This document shows, in pieces, positions 8,209-16,648 of a stretch of DNA of 64,000 nucleotides. Every line of letters begins with the position of its first letter. Position 1 is the stretch's first letter. The translations under genes were made by a program, and so were the position numbers. Under the pieces are notes generated by a model. That model was not told the origin of the DNA, ran no database searches, and saw only the letters and a list, made by a program, of their open reading frames with translations. Location: the NCBI GenBank assembly GCA_030652335.1, contig JAUSAW010000018.1, forward strand, positions 62,001 to 126,000, in the 5' to 3' direction. Source of the stretch: Gammaproteobacteria bacterium. GTDB taxonomy: Bacteria > Pseudomonadota > Gammaproteobacteria > Francisellales > CACEW01.

Positions 8209-9147
8209 TTAAATGGATAAATATTTAGTGTTAATTAGCTGCTTTGCAATCTGAACATCTATGGCAATCTGCTGCTTTAAGGCTTCGATTGAACTGAATT
8301 TTTGCTCGAGTCGAATTAAATCTAAAAACTCGACTTCGATTAACTTTCCATAGCAATCGCCGCTAAAATCGAGCAAATACACTTCTAAAAGCTGAACCTT
8401 ACCATCCACCGTGGGTCGCCTGCCTACATTAGCCACCCCAAAGCGCACTTCATTGCCAATACCTTTAGCTTGCACCAGATAGACACCTTGCACTGCCATA
8501 GGTTTAATTAAACGTAAGTTAAGGGTAGGAAAACCCAGCAGCCGCCCTCTTTTATCTCCATGCTGCACATAGCCTGAAATACTATAAGGCCTGCCCAATA
8601 AAGCCACGGCCAATTTAAAATCACCTTGGCTTATAGCTTCCCTCACTCGAGAACTGCTTATACGTTCACCTTGATATAAAATGGTGGGAGTATGTTCCAC
8701 GCTAAAACCGTATTGCCTGCCATATTTTTCTAATAGGGAAAAGTTGCCACGGCGATCGCTGCCAAAAGCAAAATCATCGCCGATAACGAGGTGTTTACAA
8801 TTTAAAGCTTTTACTAAAATCTCTTCGATAAATTGCTCGGCGGATAAGGCGGCTAGTTTTTTGTTAAACGCCAGACAGAGAACTTGATCGATATGCTGCT
8901 TTTGTAAAAAAATAAGCTTATCCCGCAATAAAGAAAGTCTCGGGGTTATTTCGCTAGGCTTAAAATACTCTCGGGGCTGAGGCTCAAAGACCATCACCGT
9001 CGAAATAAGCTTATGCTCTTTGGCATACTGGCTTAAGCGCTCCATAATAAGCTGATGCCCGCGATGCATACCATCGAAATTGCCGATAGTGAGCACGCAT
9101 GGTTTTGGCTGCTTTGGAAGCTTATGTAATCCTGCTATAAATCGCAT
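8209..9147 (-). CDS. ribF: Bifunctional riboflavin kinase / FAD synthetase
   Basis: The ATG at 9147 (MRFIAGLHKL) is preferred to the upstream TTG, giving 312 aa. The N-terminal half is the FMN adenylyltransferase domain: TIGNFDGMHRGHQ, the nucleotidyltransferase motif; LVIGDDFAFGSDRRG; and SSSRVREAI. The C-terminal half is the riboflavin kinase domain: GDKRGRLLGFPTLNL and GVANVGRRPTVDG. It makes FMN and then FAD. It starts 18 bp after the murJ stop codon and is probably co-transcribed with it, a common gammaproteobacterial arrangement. Confidence 0.95.
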   Translation of the reverse strand: MRFIAGLHKLPKQPKPCVLTIGNFDGMHRGHQLIMERLSQYAKEHKLISTVMVFEPQPREYFKPSEITPRLSLLRDKLIFLQKQHIDQVLCLAFNKKLAALSAEQFIEEILVKALNCKHLVIGDDFAFGSDRRGNFSLLEKYGRQYGFSVEHTPTILYQGERISSSRVREAISQGDFKLAVALLGRPYSISGYVQHGDKRGRLLGFPTLNLRLIKPMAVQGVYLVQAKGIGNEVRFGVANVGRRPTVDGKVQLLEVYLLDFSGDCYGKLIEVEFLDLIRLEQKFSSIEALKQQIAIDVQIAKQLINTKYLSI

Positions 9148-9165
9148 ATTAACTCGTATCAAAGG

Positions 9166-10698
9166 TTATAAGATTAAATCGTGCTTACGGATGCCACACA
9201 CCCATAACACCGTAAAATATGTCGCCGAACCGACCACGATCAATACTAAAAGATGCATGGCCCTAATTAACGCGTGCCAATTATGCCACATTACTAGACT
9301 ATCCTGCATACAATATAAAATAGCGCCCATAACCATATTAGCAACTATAGCGGCTAACCATACCTTGCCCCAACCGGGTCTAGGCACGTAAATTTTTTGT
9401 TTATAGAGGCCCCATAATAGCAAGCTGGTGTTAACCGCCGACCCTATCCCCGTCGCTAGCGCTAAACCTGCATGAGCCATTGGCCAAATTAAAATAGCGT
9501 TTAATATCATATTAACCGAAACGGCGATAATACCGATTTTTACCGGGGTGCGCATATCTTGTCTGGCATAATAAGCCGCCACTGCAATTTTTACTGCAAT
9601 AAAAAATAATAAACCAAATGAAAATGCCCATAAGCTATATTCGGTCATCTGCACATCGTACATGGTGAATTTACCGTACTGGAATAGCGTGACTAAAATG
9701 GGCCCGGCTAACATAGCCAAAGCCAAAGCCGATGGTAAGGCTAATATTACTACCAAACGTAAAGCCCAGTCTAAGGCACGGTTATATTCCGTAAAGTCTT
9801 TTAAGGCATGCTGGCGCGATAAATGCGGCAATACCACCGTCGATAAGGCCACGCCTAATATCCCCAGAGGAAACTGCATGACTCGATCGGAATAATATAG
9901 CCAGGATACGCTGCCGGTCTTTAAAAATGAAGCGAAAATAGTATCAAGCAATAAACTAATCTGGGCAATAGAGGCACCAAATAAGGCCGGCATCATAAGT
10001 TTAATAATTTTTTGCACACCGGGATGCCTCCAACCCCATTTGGGCATAGCCAATAAACCAATTCGATGCAGATAAGGCAATAAAAATAATAATTGCACCA
10101 GACCGGCAAAACTTACCCCCCAGGCTGCGGCCTCTACCCCATATTTAAAATAATGCGATAGCCCTAAGGCGGCCACAATCATACATACGTTTAAAATAAC
10201 CGGAGTGACTGCGGGAATCGCAAATTTGCCGAATACATTAAGGATGCTACCCACTAAGCCTGTAATGGTAATAAAAAAGATAAAGGGGAACATAATCCGT
10301 AACAGATGCGTGGCTAATTCAAACTTTAAAGGTTCATGCCAATAGCCAGGTGCAAAGACGGCCGTCCACCCCTCAGCTGTTACCATCCCAAATATAGAGA
10401 CGAGCAATACGATTATCCCAAGCGTCCCGGTGACATTCTGGATAAAACGCTTCATATCGTGGAAATCACTAGCCGACTTCACTTCGGATAATACTGGGAT
10501 AAAGGCTTGCGAAAAACAGCCCTCCGCAAATAATCGACGCATAAAGTTAGGGATTCTAAAGGCGATTAAAAAGGCATCCATCTCAGCCGAAGCGCCGAAG
10601 AAGGAAGCGAATACCGTCTCACGCAATAGGCCCAGAATTCTCGACAAAAAGGTCATAAAGGCCACGACGGAGGTTGATTTAAAGAGTTGTTTGCTCAT
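9166..10698 (-). CDS. murJ: Lipid II flippase MurJ (MviN)
   Basis: A 510-aa polytopic protein with about 14 helices. The N-terminus SVVAFMTFLSRILGLLRETV and the segment MDAFLIAFRIPNFMRRLFAEG are the diagnostic MurJ sequences, including the Arg residues of the central cavity. It flips lipid-linked peptidoglycan precursor across the inner membrane and is expected to be essential. Length is normal. It is divergent from pdxH and followed by ribF. Confidence 0.96.
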   Translation of the reverse strand: MSKQLFKSTSVVAFMTFLSRILGLLRETVFASFFGASAEMDAFLIAFRIPNFMRRLFAEGCFSQAFIPVLSEVKSASDFHDMKRFIQNVTGTLGIIVLLVSIFGMVTAEGWTAVFAPGYWHEPLKFELATHLLRIMFPFIFFITITGLVGSILNVFGKFAIPAVTPVILNVCMIVAALGLSHYFKYGVEAAAWGVSFAGLVQLLFLLPYLHRIGLLAMPKWGWRHPGVQKIIKLMMPALFGASIAQISLLLDTIFASFLKTGSVSWLYYSDRVMQFPLGILGVALSTVVLPHLSRQHALKDFTEYNRALDWALRLVVILALPSALALAMLAGPILVTLFQYGKFTMYDVQMTEYSLWAFSFGLLFFIAVKIAVAAYYARQDMRTPVKIGIIAVSVNMILNAILIWPMAHAGLALATGIGSAVNTSLLLWGLYKQKIYVPRPGWGKVWLAAIVANMVMGAILYCMQDSLVMWHNWHALIRAMHLLVLIVVGSATYFTVLWVCGIRKHDLIL

Positions 10699-10820
10699 GG
10701 ATAGGATTCATTCTGGTATTGAGTTGCTTGGTATTCTAGATCAGAATGCCTATATTAAGCTATAATCAGCGGAAATAAAGAACCCGGGATCCAACGATAA
10801 CAGATCCATTAGGAACCAGC

Positions 10821-11459
10821 ATGAGCAAATTATTTGAACTGAGACATCACAAAGATTTAGGCAGTATCGATCCTACTACGTTAGACCCCAACCCTATCGT
10901 ACAATGCCATCTATGGCTCGATGATGCCATTGCAGCCGGCTTCTACCAACCTAATGCCATGAGCTTATCGACGGTCGATGTTACAGGCCAGCCTTCCAGC
11001 AGAATCGTATTATTAAAAGAATTATCCGAACAAGGTTTTTATTTTTACACCAATTATCATAGCCGCAAAGGCCAGGATATAGCCGAAAATTCCAAAGTAT
11101 CGCTATTACTATATTGGGACCAGCTCGAGCGACAAATTCGCATCGAAGGCATAGCCCGCAAAACCTCAAAACAGATTTCAGATCATTACTTTGCTCATCG
11201 CCCTCGCGATAGCCAGCTTGGTGCATGGGCTTCGCCGCAAAGTGAAATTATCGAAAACTATCAGCAATTAAAAGCCAATGAACTTAAACGTAAACAGGAA
11301 TTTGAAAATCGGGAAGTTCCACGGCCAGAAAACTGGGGGGGATATGTTGTAGAGCCTAATCGTATTGAAATGTGGCAAGGCCGGCCTAATAGATTACATG
11401 ACCGGCTATGCTACATGAAAGAACAGAGCATGTGGATAATTAAACGCTTAGCGCCTTAA
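10821..11459 (+). CDS. pdxH: Pyridoxamine 5'-phosphate oxidase
   Basis: A 212-aa protein of full family length. Conserved PNPOx pieces are MSLSTVDVTGQPSSRIVLLK, GFYFYTNYHSRKGQDI, the SQLGAWASPQSE segment and the C-terminal dimerisation domain RIEMWQGRPNRLHDR. It oxidises pyridoxine and pyridoxamine phosphate to pyridoxal 5'-phosphate using FMN, which the nearby ribF product supplies. AGGAACC lies upstream of the ATG. Its stop codon abuts the 3' end of the convergent 77-aa gene. Confidence 0.95.
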   Translation: MSKLFELRHHKDLGSIDPTTLDPNPIVQCHLWLDDAIAAGFYQPNAMSLSTVDVTGQPSSRIVLLKELSEQGFYFYTNYHSRKGQDIAENSKVSLLLYWDQLERQIRIEGIARKTSKQISDHYFAHRPRDSQLGAWASPQSEIIENYQQLKANELKRKQEFENREVPRPENWGGYVVEPNRIEMWQGRPNRLHDRLCYMKEQSMWIIKRLAP

Positions 11460-11693
11460 TTAAGCACAGCTTTTTGGTGCACAACCACACTCATCACAGC
11501 TTTTATCTTTGCAAACATATCTTTTGAATAATTTTGCAATGATTCCGCCAATGCCATATCCAACTAGTCCGTAACCTACAAATAAACCTAAGCTAATAAC
11601 CGCGAAATATGGAGCTGGTAGTAAAGGCAAATGATAAGAAATTGCAATTACACCGACACCCGCACATAAAAGACCAAATACTGAACGTTTCAT
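11460..11693 (-). CDS. Small two-helix membrane protein with Cys-rich tail
   Basis: A 77-aa hypothetical. It has two hydrophobic segments (about residues 5-25 and 29-57, the second glycine-rich), then a basic stretch KLFKRYVCK and a short cytosolic-looking tail with five Cys (CKDKSCDECGCAPKSC), which might bind metal. AGGAG stands before the ATG. I do not recognise the family. The gene directly abuts the end of pdxH in a convergent arrangement. Confidence 0.6.
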   Translation of the reverse strand: MKRSVFGLLCAGVGVIAISYHLPLLPAPYFAVISLGLFVGYGLVGYGIGGIIAKLFKRYVCKDKSCDECGCAPKSCA

Positions 11694-11812
11694 TTATTTT
11701 CTCCTGTTTATTGAAATCATTATAGAGTCTAGTAGAGTTTACAAAAAAGTCCAATACTATCTCTCAACATTTCGCGCAATAAAATTCTCGCGATAACTGG
11801 TCAATCGCTTAT

Positions 11813-13639
11813 CTAATGCTGCGCTGAATTGACCAATTGATTTAGCAAATTGTTGACCGTACCCTGCACAACGTTTTGCATATTGCTCCCTAGGGCCTGC
11901 ACCAAATACTTTTGTAATTCACCCTGAAATAATACCCAGTCTATACCCTCACTAGGATTATTAAAATCGCCCGATACTCGATAAGGTACGGTTAAGCTCG
12001 GCTTCATTTGCGGTCGATTAATATAAAATAATACGTTCATCTTTTGGGTATTAAGATTAGCCACCCCCGATCCCTGCACATGGATAGTAGGCCCCATTAA
12101 ATCAATTTGATGGATCTTCATCGCACCCTGCTCAATCACAGCTTCAAGGGTGGCATTACCGAAAGGAGTTTGCTTGCCATTATTGGGATTAATACGGCCA
12201 TGATCGCCTGAAAATTGATTTTTTAGGTTTTTAAATAAGGCATTAATATCGAGATTCTGCCCTGGAGTACTAATTGCATTGCTTAAAGTAGTAAACTCGG
12301 CATTAGCATCGATACCATTAAGGGTTATTTGCTGTACCGATTCGCTTATACGACCGTTTATGGTGCTTGGGAATACCGACTTGCCCCAACCCTGACTATT
12401 CGCTTGGGCCTGTAAATTAGCATTTTCGAGCAGCAAACTTGCCCCATTCATATCGATATAATCTGATAAGTCCATCTTATCCATACTGACATGCAGCGTT
12501 ATACCAGGTACTTTAAAGTTGGCAATCGAAAATTGGCCCTGAAAGGTGGTTTTATTGAGGGTTAAGATCAATTTAGAAAGCGTAAGATTATGCAGATTTC
12601 CATTAAATAAGCCCTGTAATGAAACATTACTTAATGCCTTAGAGTTAGGAAATTTAGGCGGCTTAATACCAATGCTTTGCATAAGTTTACCTAAATCAAA
12701 GGCCGAGACCTGCACTTTTCCGCTATAGCTCATCTGTTTTGAAAGCTGAGCTATAGCGATATTACCCGTAAAATTCATAATTTTATTTATACTAATAGTA
12801 GGAGTGGCGGTTAATGTATCATGTTGTAAATTCACTGCCGCCGCGCCTGTTACATCCGCATCGATACTATAATTTTGCTTAGTCTGACTTGAGACCAGCA
12901 GATTAGCATCCGCATCAATCGAATCCAAACGATAAACCTGATTCTGCCAATCGACAAACAATTCAGCCTTAGCCGAAATATTCGCTGTAAACTTAGGCTG
13001 GCTGCCAACTATAACAAAAGATGTCACGACACTAAAAGGTGTATCTAAGGCGATATGCTGCCCTTTAAAATTAACCTGATTAATCTTATAGCCTGCACCG
13101 GTAGTTTGATCAAAATAGTTAATATTAGCCTCGCTAATAACTAAATTCCTAACCAGCGGCACAAAGGCTAAACTGCTTGAATCTGAGCTTGAGCTATTAT
13201 CTGCTGCTGTGCCGATAGTTGAACTAACAGGGCCAGATGCAGGAACGAAGGTCCAGTTATTTTCAGTAGCAGTTTTGCGAGTAAGATTAAGCTGCAAGCC
13301 GACTAAACGTAAAGTATTGGCCTCTAATTGACCCGATAACAATGGCAATACCGCAACACTAACCTCGGCCGATTGAACCTGAGCAAAAACAGGCTGAGCG
13401 TATCCTGGGGCATTGCTTAGGCTAGCCTCACCAATATGCACCCCTAAGCTTGGAAAAAACGACCAGCTTAAATTACCAGGCAGGCTTAAACTGCGGCCGG
13501 TGGCTTTATTCACGGCAGCAATAATCTGCGGCTTATAATTATTAGGGTTAATGGTCTTAACGATAATAATCGCGGCGATAATAGCCAACACTATTAGCCC
13601 TAGAATAATTCCTGCTATCCATTTTAAACATTTATACAT
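11813..13639 (-). CDS. AsmA-family protein
   Basis: A 608-aa protein with one N-terminal membrane helix (IAGIILGLIVLAIIAAIIIV), followed at once by the AsmA signature NPNNYKPQIIAAVNKATGRSL and LSWSFFPSLGVHIGEASLSN. A long beta-strand-rich periplasmic part ends in an AsmA_2-type section (GSGVANLNTQKMNVLFYI). The AsmA/TamB/YhdP superfamily is thought to form periplasmic grooves that carry phospholipids between membranes. It starts one base after the tatD stop and is likely in the holB-tatD-asmA operon. Confidence 0.88.
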   Translation of the reverse strand: MYKCLKWIAGIILGLIVLAIIAAIIIVKTINPNNYKPQIIAAVNKATGRSLSLPGNLSWSFFPSLGVHIGEASLSNAPGYAQPVFAQVQSAEVSVAVLPLLSGQLEANTLRLVGLQLNLTRKTATENNWTFVPASGPVSSTIGTAADNSSSSDSSSLAFVPLVRNLVISEANINYFDQTTGAGYKINQVNFKGQHIALDTPFSVVTSFVIVGSQPKFTANISAKAELFVDWQNQVYRLDSIDADANLLVSSQTKQNYSIDADVTGAAAVNLQHDTLTATPTISINKIMNFTGNIAIAQLSKQMSYSGKVQVSAFDLGKLMQSIGIKPPKFPNSKALSNVSLQGLFNGNLHNLTLSKLILTLNKTTFQGQFSIANFKVPGITLHVSMDKMDLSDYIDMNGASLLLENANLQAQANSQGWGKSVFPSTINGRISESVQQITLNGIDANAEFTTLSNAISTPGQNLDINALFKNLKNQFSGDHGRINPNNGKQTPFGNATLEAVIEQGAMKIHQIDLMGPTIHVQGSGVANLNTQKMNVLFYINRPQMKPSLTVPYRVSGDFNNPSEGIDWVLFQGELQKYLVQALGSNMQNVVQGTVNNLLNQLVNSAQH

Positions 13640-14416
13640 TTAGCTTACTTCCACTTTAAATAAATTGGTAAAATTTTGAGTCGTAGCCCGCGCGACTTCA
13701 TCATAGGTTAAGCCTTTGAGTTCGGCAAGGTACTGAGCCACATAACGAGTATAGCCTGGTTGGTTAGCTTTGCCACGGTAAGGTATCGGAGTTAAATAAG
13801 GCGCATCGGTTTCAACCAAGATTCGATCCAGTGGAATTCTCTTAGCCACATCCTTTAAAGACTCGGCATTTTTAAAGGTTAATATGCCTGAAAAGGAAAT
13901 ATAAAAACCCAAATCTAAACCCTGCTTAGCCATCTCATAATCTTCGGTAAAGCAATGAAATACGCCGGGGCCCGATTGCTCGGATTTTAGCATGGCAATG
14001 GTATCTTCACGGGCTTGACGGGTATGGATAATTAAAGGCTTCGCCGTTTGTTTAGCGGCCTGAATATGCACGGCAAAGCGCTGCATCTGCAAGGCTTTAT
14101 TATGATCGCGATAATAATCTAAGCCGGTCTCACCAATGGCGACTACTTTAGGATGTCGGGCTTTTTCGACTAACATTTCGACAGTAGGCTCTATGCCTTC
14201 GTGTTCATCGGGGTGCTTACCGACTGAGGCATGCACTTCCTTAAATTGCTCGGCAATACGAATCACCGCATCGAAATTTTCCATTTCTACGCAGACACAT
14301 AGCATATGCATAACGCCAAGCTCTTTAGCGGCGGCTATGGCTTTGGATAGATCGCCATCGAAGGCCGTTAAATCTAATCGATCGAGGTGACAATGTGAAT
14401 CTACTAAAGGGGTCAT
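13640..14416 (-). CDS. tatD: TatD-family metal-dependent hydrolase
   Basis: A 258-aa TIM-barrel protein with all metal ligands of the family visible: VDSHCHLD (residues 5-12), GETGLDYYRD, PLIIHTRQA, FHCFTEDY and the final VETDAPYLTP. Members are 3'-5' DNA/RNA exonucleases involved in DNA repair and D-aminoacyl-tRNA or nucleic-acid processing; this one is of the YcfH/TatD type, typically next to holB. It is 21 bp downstream of holB. Confidence 0.93.
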   Translation of the reverse strand: MTPLVDSHCHLDRLDLTAFDGDLSKAIAAAKELGVMHMLCVCVEMENFDAVIRIAEQFKEVHASVGKHPDEHEGIEPTVEMLVEKARHPKVVAIGETGLDYYRDHNKALQMQRFAVHIQAAKQTAKPLIIHTRQAREDTIAMLKSEQSGPGVFHCFTEDYEMAKQGLDLGFYISFSGILTFKNAESLKDVAKRIPLDRILVETDAPYLTPIPYRGKANQPGYTRYVAQYLAELKGLTYDEVARATTQNFTNLFKVEVS

Positions 14417-14437
14417 GATTTTCTCTTTACTGTAAGG

Positions 14438-15337
14438 CTAGATAGGTTCGGGGAAAAATGTGCGATTCCATTCAATCAATAAATCTTCAAGCATTAATTG
14501 CTGATTAAGGCTGATTTTAAGCTGGGCTTCCGCGTTTAATCGATAGCATTTATCGAGCAGCATATAAAGCTTAACTAAAGGTATTCCAGCCACCATTTGC
14601 GTCATCTGCAAACGATACTCCGGATAACCCAAAGGCAAAGCAGCGAAAGATCGAAGCTTAATAGCATCGCTTAATAACCGAGTGGTAGCACGTAAACAGG
14701 AAACAAGATCGGCTTGAGCATATTCTTGAGCTAAGGCCAAGGGATCGCTATCGCTTATTATTTTCCCCAGCCACTGATTTTCAAGCTCTAGTTCAGCCTT
14801 ATCGGCTACATCAGACGGCTTTGCCTCTAAGCTTATCTGCTGGCAACGGCTTCTAATAGTCGGCAGCAATAAATGCACCTTGTCGCTTAACAACATAAAT
14901 ATGCAGCGAACGCCAGGCTCTTCTAAGGATTTTAATAGGGCATTGGCGGAGGCGATATTCATCGCATGGGCTTCTTTAATGACGATTATTCGATAGCCGC
15001 CCTGTTGCGAGGTTTGCACGACTTTTTCTAAAATTTCGCGAATATGCTCGATCTTAATGATGCCGAGCTTACCCTCAGGTTCGACCAGCATATAATCGGG
15101 ATGCCCGTCTTCGGATTGAAACAATAAGCAGCTTTTGCATTCCCCACAAGGTGAGTGCTCTAAGGGCTGATTGCATAATAAAACCTGGGCAAAAGCCTTA
15201 GCAAATTCGTATTTACCTATAGCATCGTTACCGGATAACAATAGGGCATGCGGCATGCGATCGCTTTGTTTTAGATGCAGCAGATGCTCCCAGCTTTCAC
15301 GCTGCCAAGGATGTGGCGGGTAGGCAATATTGCTCAT
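14438..15337 (-). CDS. holB: DNA polymerase III delta-prime subunit
   Basis: A 299-aa clamp-loader AAA+ subunit. It shows the modified P-loop region HALLLSGNDAIGKYEFA, the zinc-binding cysteines (CNQPLEHSPCGECKSC), the EAHAMNIASANALLKSLEEP Walker-B/SRC approach and LLPTIRSRCQ. The P-loop lacks the canonical GKT, as expected for delta-prime, which does not hydrolyse ATP. First gene of the holB-tatD-asmA run. Confidence 0.92.
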   Translation of the reverse strand: MSNIAYPPHPWQRESWEHLLHLKQSDRMPHALLLSGNDAIGKYEFAKAFAQVLLCNQPLEHSPCGECKSCLLFQSEDGHPDYMLVEPEGKLGIIKIEHIREILEKVVQTSQQGGYRIIVIKEAHAMNIASANALLKSLEEPGVRCIFMLLSDKVHLLLPTIRSRCQQISLEAKPSDVADKAELELENQWLGKIISDSDPLALAQEYAQADLVSCLRATTRLLSDAIKLRSFAALPLGYPEYRLQMTQMVAGIPLVKLYMLLDKCYRLNAEAQLKISLNQQLMLEDLLIEWNRTFFPEPI

Positions 15338-15413
15338 AACACTTTTTCTCTAAATATAGGATTTTGCATTATATCCTATTACCTACCAACATAAAAAAAT
15401 AGATAAAAAATAC

Positions 15414-16340
15414 CTATTTAAACAGATCGCCATTTTTAGGTGGGATAACTATGTCCCCTGTCACCTTGAGAATTGTATATCTTCGCGTTTTTAAAATAGG
15501 CCTGTTATTTTTATCAACATCCCACTCAATCAACATCTCCACTGGTATTGAAACATTAGCTTCAAAGTTTTTAACCACTCCAGAATGAACTTTAGCTAAC
15601 CACTCTTTATCTTGGATGGTCGCACTTATCGTTCTTGTCCTGTATTTAAAATCCCATTTAGAGTTACCAAGAAAATCAGGCTTTTTAAGAAGAATATAGG
15701 TCTTAACATATTCTTTCTGTGACTCAACTAAATTTTCCTCATAAATTGGCGTTGCCATTTTATGAAAATCTTCATGCTTTATAATTAGTGGCTCACTTTG
15801 CCCACAGTTAATTTCAATATGAGGTATATTAGGATCTATAGCGGGTCGGCTAAAAAACTGTACTATAAATTTATCAAATTTAGGGTCTTTGAAATATATT
15901 TCAGCAGCTGCATCAAACAATGAATTTTGCCCTGCACTATTTTGCACTAACAACTCATCCCCTTCTCTTTTAACAATTGCTGCCGGTTTGCAATTAAGGT
16001 GCCATTTAATTCCCCAAATCTGCTTAAGAACTTTAACCACAGAAGGGGCACGTTGACTAATCTTTCTTTGAAATTCATCAAAACCATTTACAATTGAAAC
16101 GACTCCTGCAAAACCTACTATTAAATCAAGTATAACGCTGCCCTTAGCGGGCGCTCTTACAAATAGTTTTGATACGGTGCCGGGCTCAATTTCATTTGAA
16201 ATACCATTAATAATTTCATAGAGACTAGTTAACGATGCCCCTAAAAGCGCAGCATCAATTTCATCTTTTCCAGCAAATTTAATTGAAAAGTTTGAATCAT
16301 CATTTGTGATAGGTAAAGCAGAACTACGTTGGTCATCCAT
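15414..16340 (-). CDS. Uncharacterised 308-aa protein
   Basis: I do not recognise this gene. It codes for a soluble-looking protein with no signal peptide. One moderately hydrophobic stretch at about residues 70-86 (GSVILDLIVGFAGVVSIV) follows VRAPAK. The C-terminal half is rich in predicted strands with many Lys/Glu and ends RRYTILKVTGDIVIPPKNGD. Its base composition is visibly more AT-rich than its holB and relA neighbours, which suggests an insertion into the conserved block. The overall shape resembles uncharacterised proteins found scattered in accessory regions; no function is offered. Confidence 0.6.
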   Translation of the reverse strand: MDDQRSSALPITNDDSNFSIKFAGKDEIDAALLGASLTSLYEIINGISNEIEPGTVSKLFVRAPAKGSVILDLIVGFAGVVSIVNGFDEFQRKISQRAPSVVKVLKQIWGIKWHLNCKPAAIVKREGDELLVQNSAGQNSLFDAAAEIYFKDPKFDKFIVQFFSRPAIDPNIPHIEINCGQSEPLIIKHEDFHKMATPIYEENLVESQKEYVKTYILLKKPDFLGNSKWDFKYRTRTISATIQDKEWLAKVHSGVVKNFEANVSIPVEMLIEWDVDKNNRPILKTRRYTILKVTGDIVIPPKNGDLFK

Positions 16341-16648
16341 AGAAAAATTCCTTTTATTTCACTCAATCCAAATATTTAAGCTTCTATGCTTAAATACCCC
16401 TTGTTGATTGGACTCCACATATTAAAACTAGCGTTATGCATACAATACAATCGGACAATATGATAATGCTATTTTAAAGCTTTACAATAGAATCATATAG
16501 ATAATTTCATGTAAAACAGCAGTTTACAATAAAACACCCTCGCACCAACACTGAATTACTTAAGATTTTTATCAGAAACTGTTCTTGAAAAAATATAAAT
16601 TTAGAATCACTTAATAACGCGTAGAAAAATGCTAAACAGAATAAATGC
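16341..16648. other. 308-bp AT-rich gap between hypothetical gene and relA
   Basis: No coding potential was seen on either strand. It contains the upstream region of the minus-strand 308-aa gene (AAGGAATTTTT before its ATG) and the trailing region of relA. A small inverted repeat, AAGCTTCTATGCTT, lies near 16380. Nothing else is recognisable. Confidence 0.4.
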
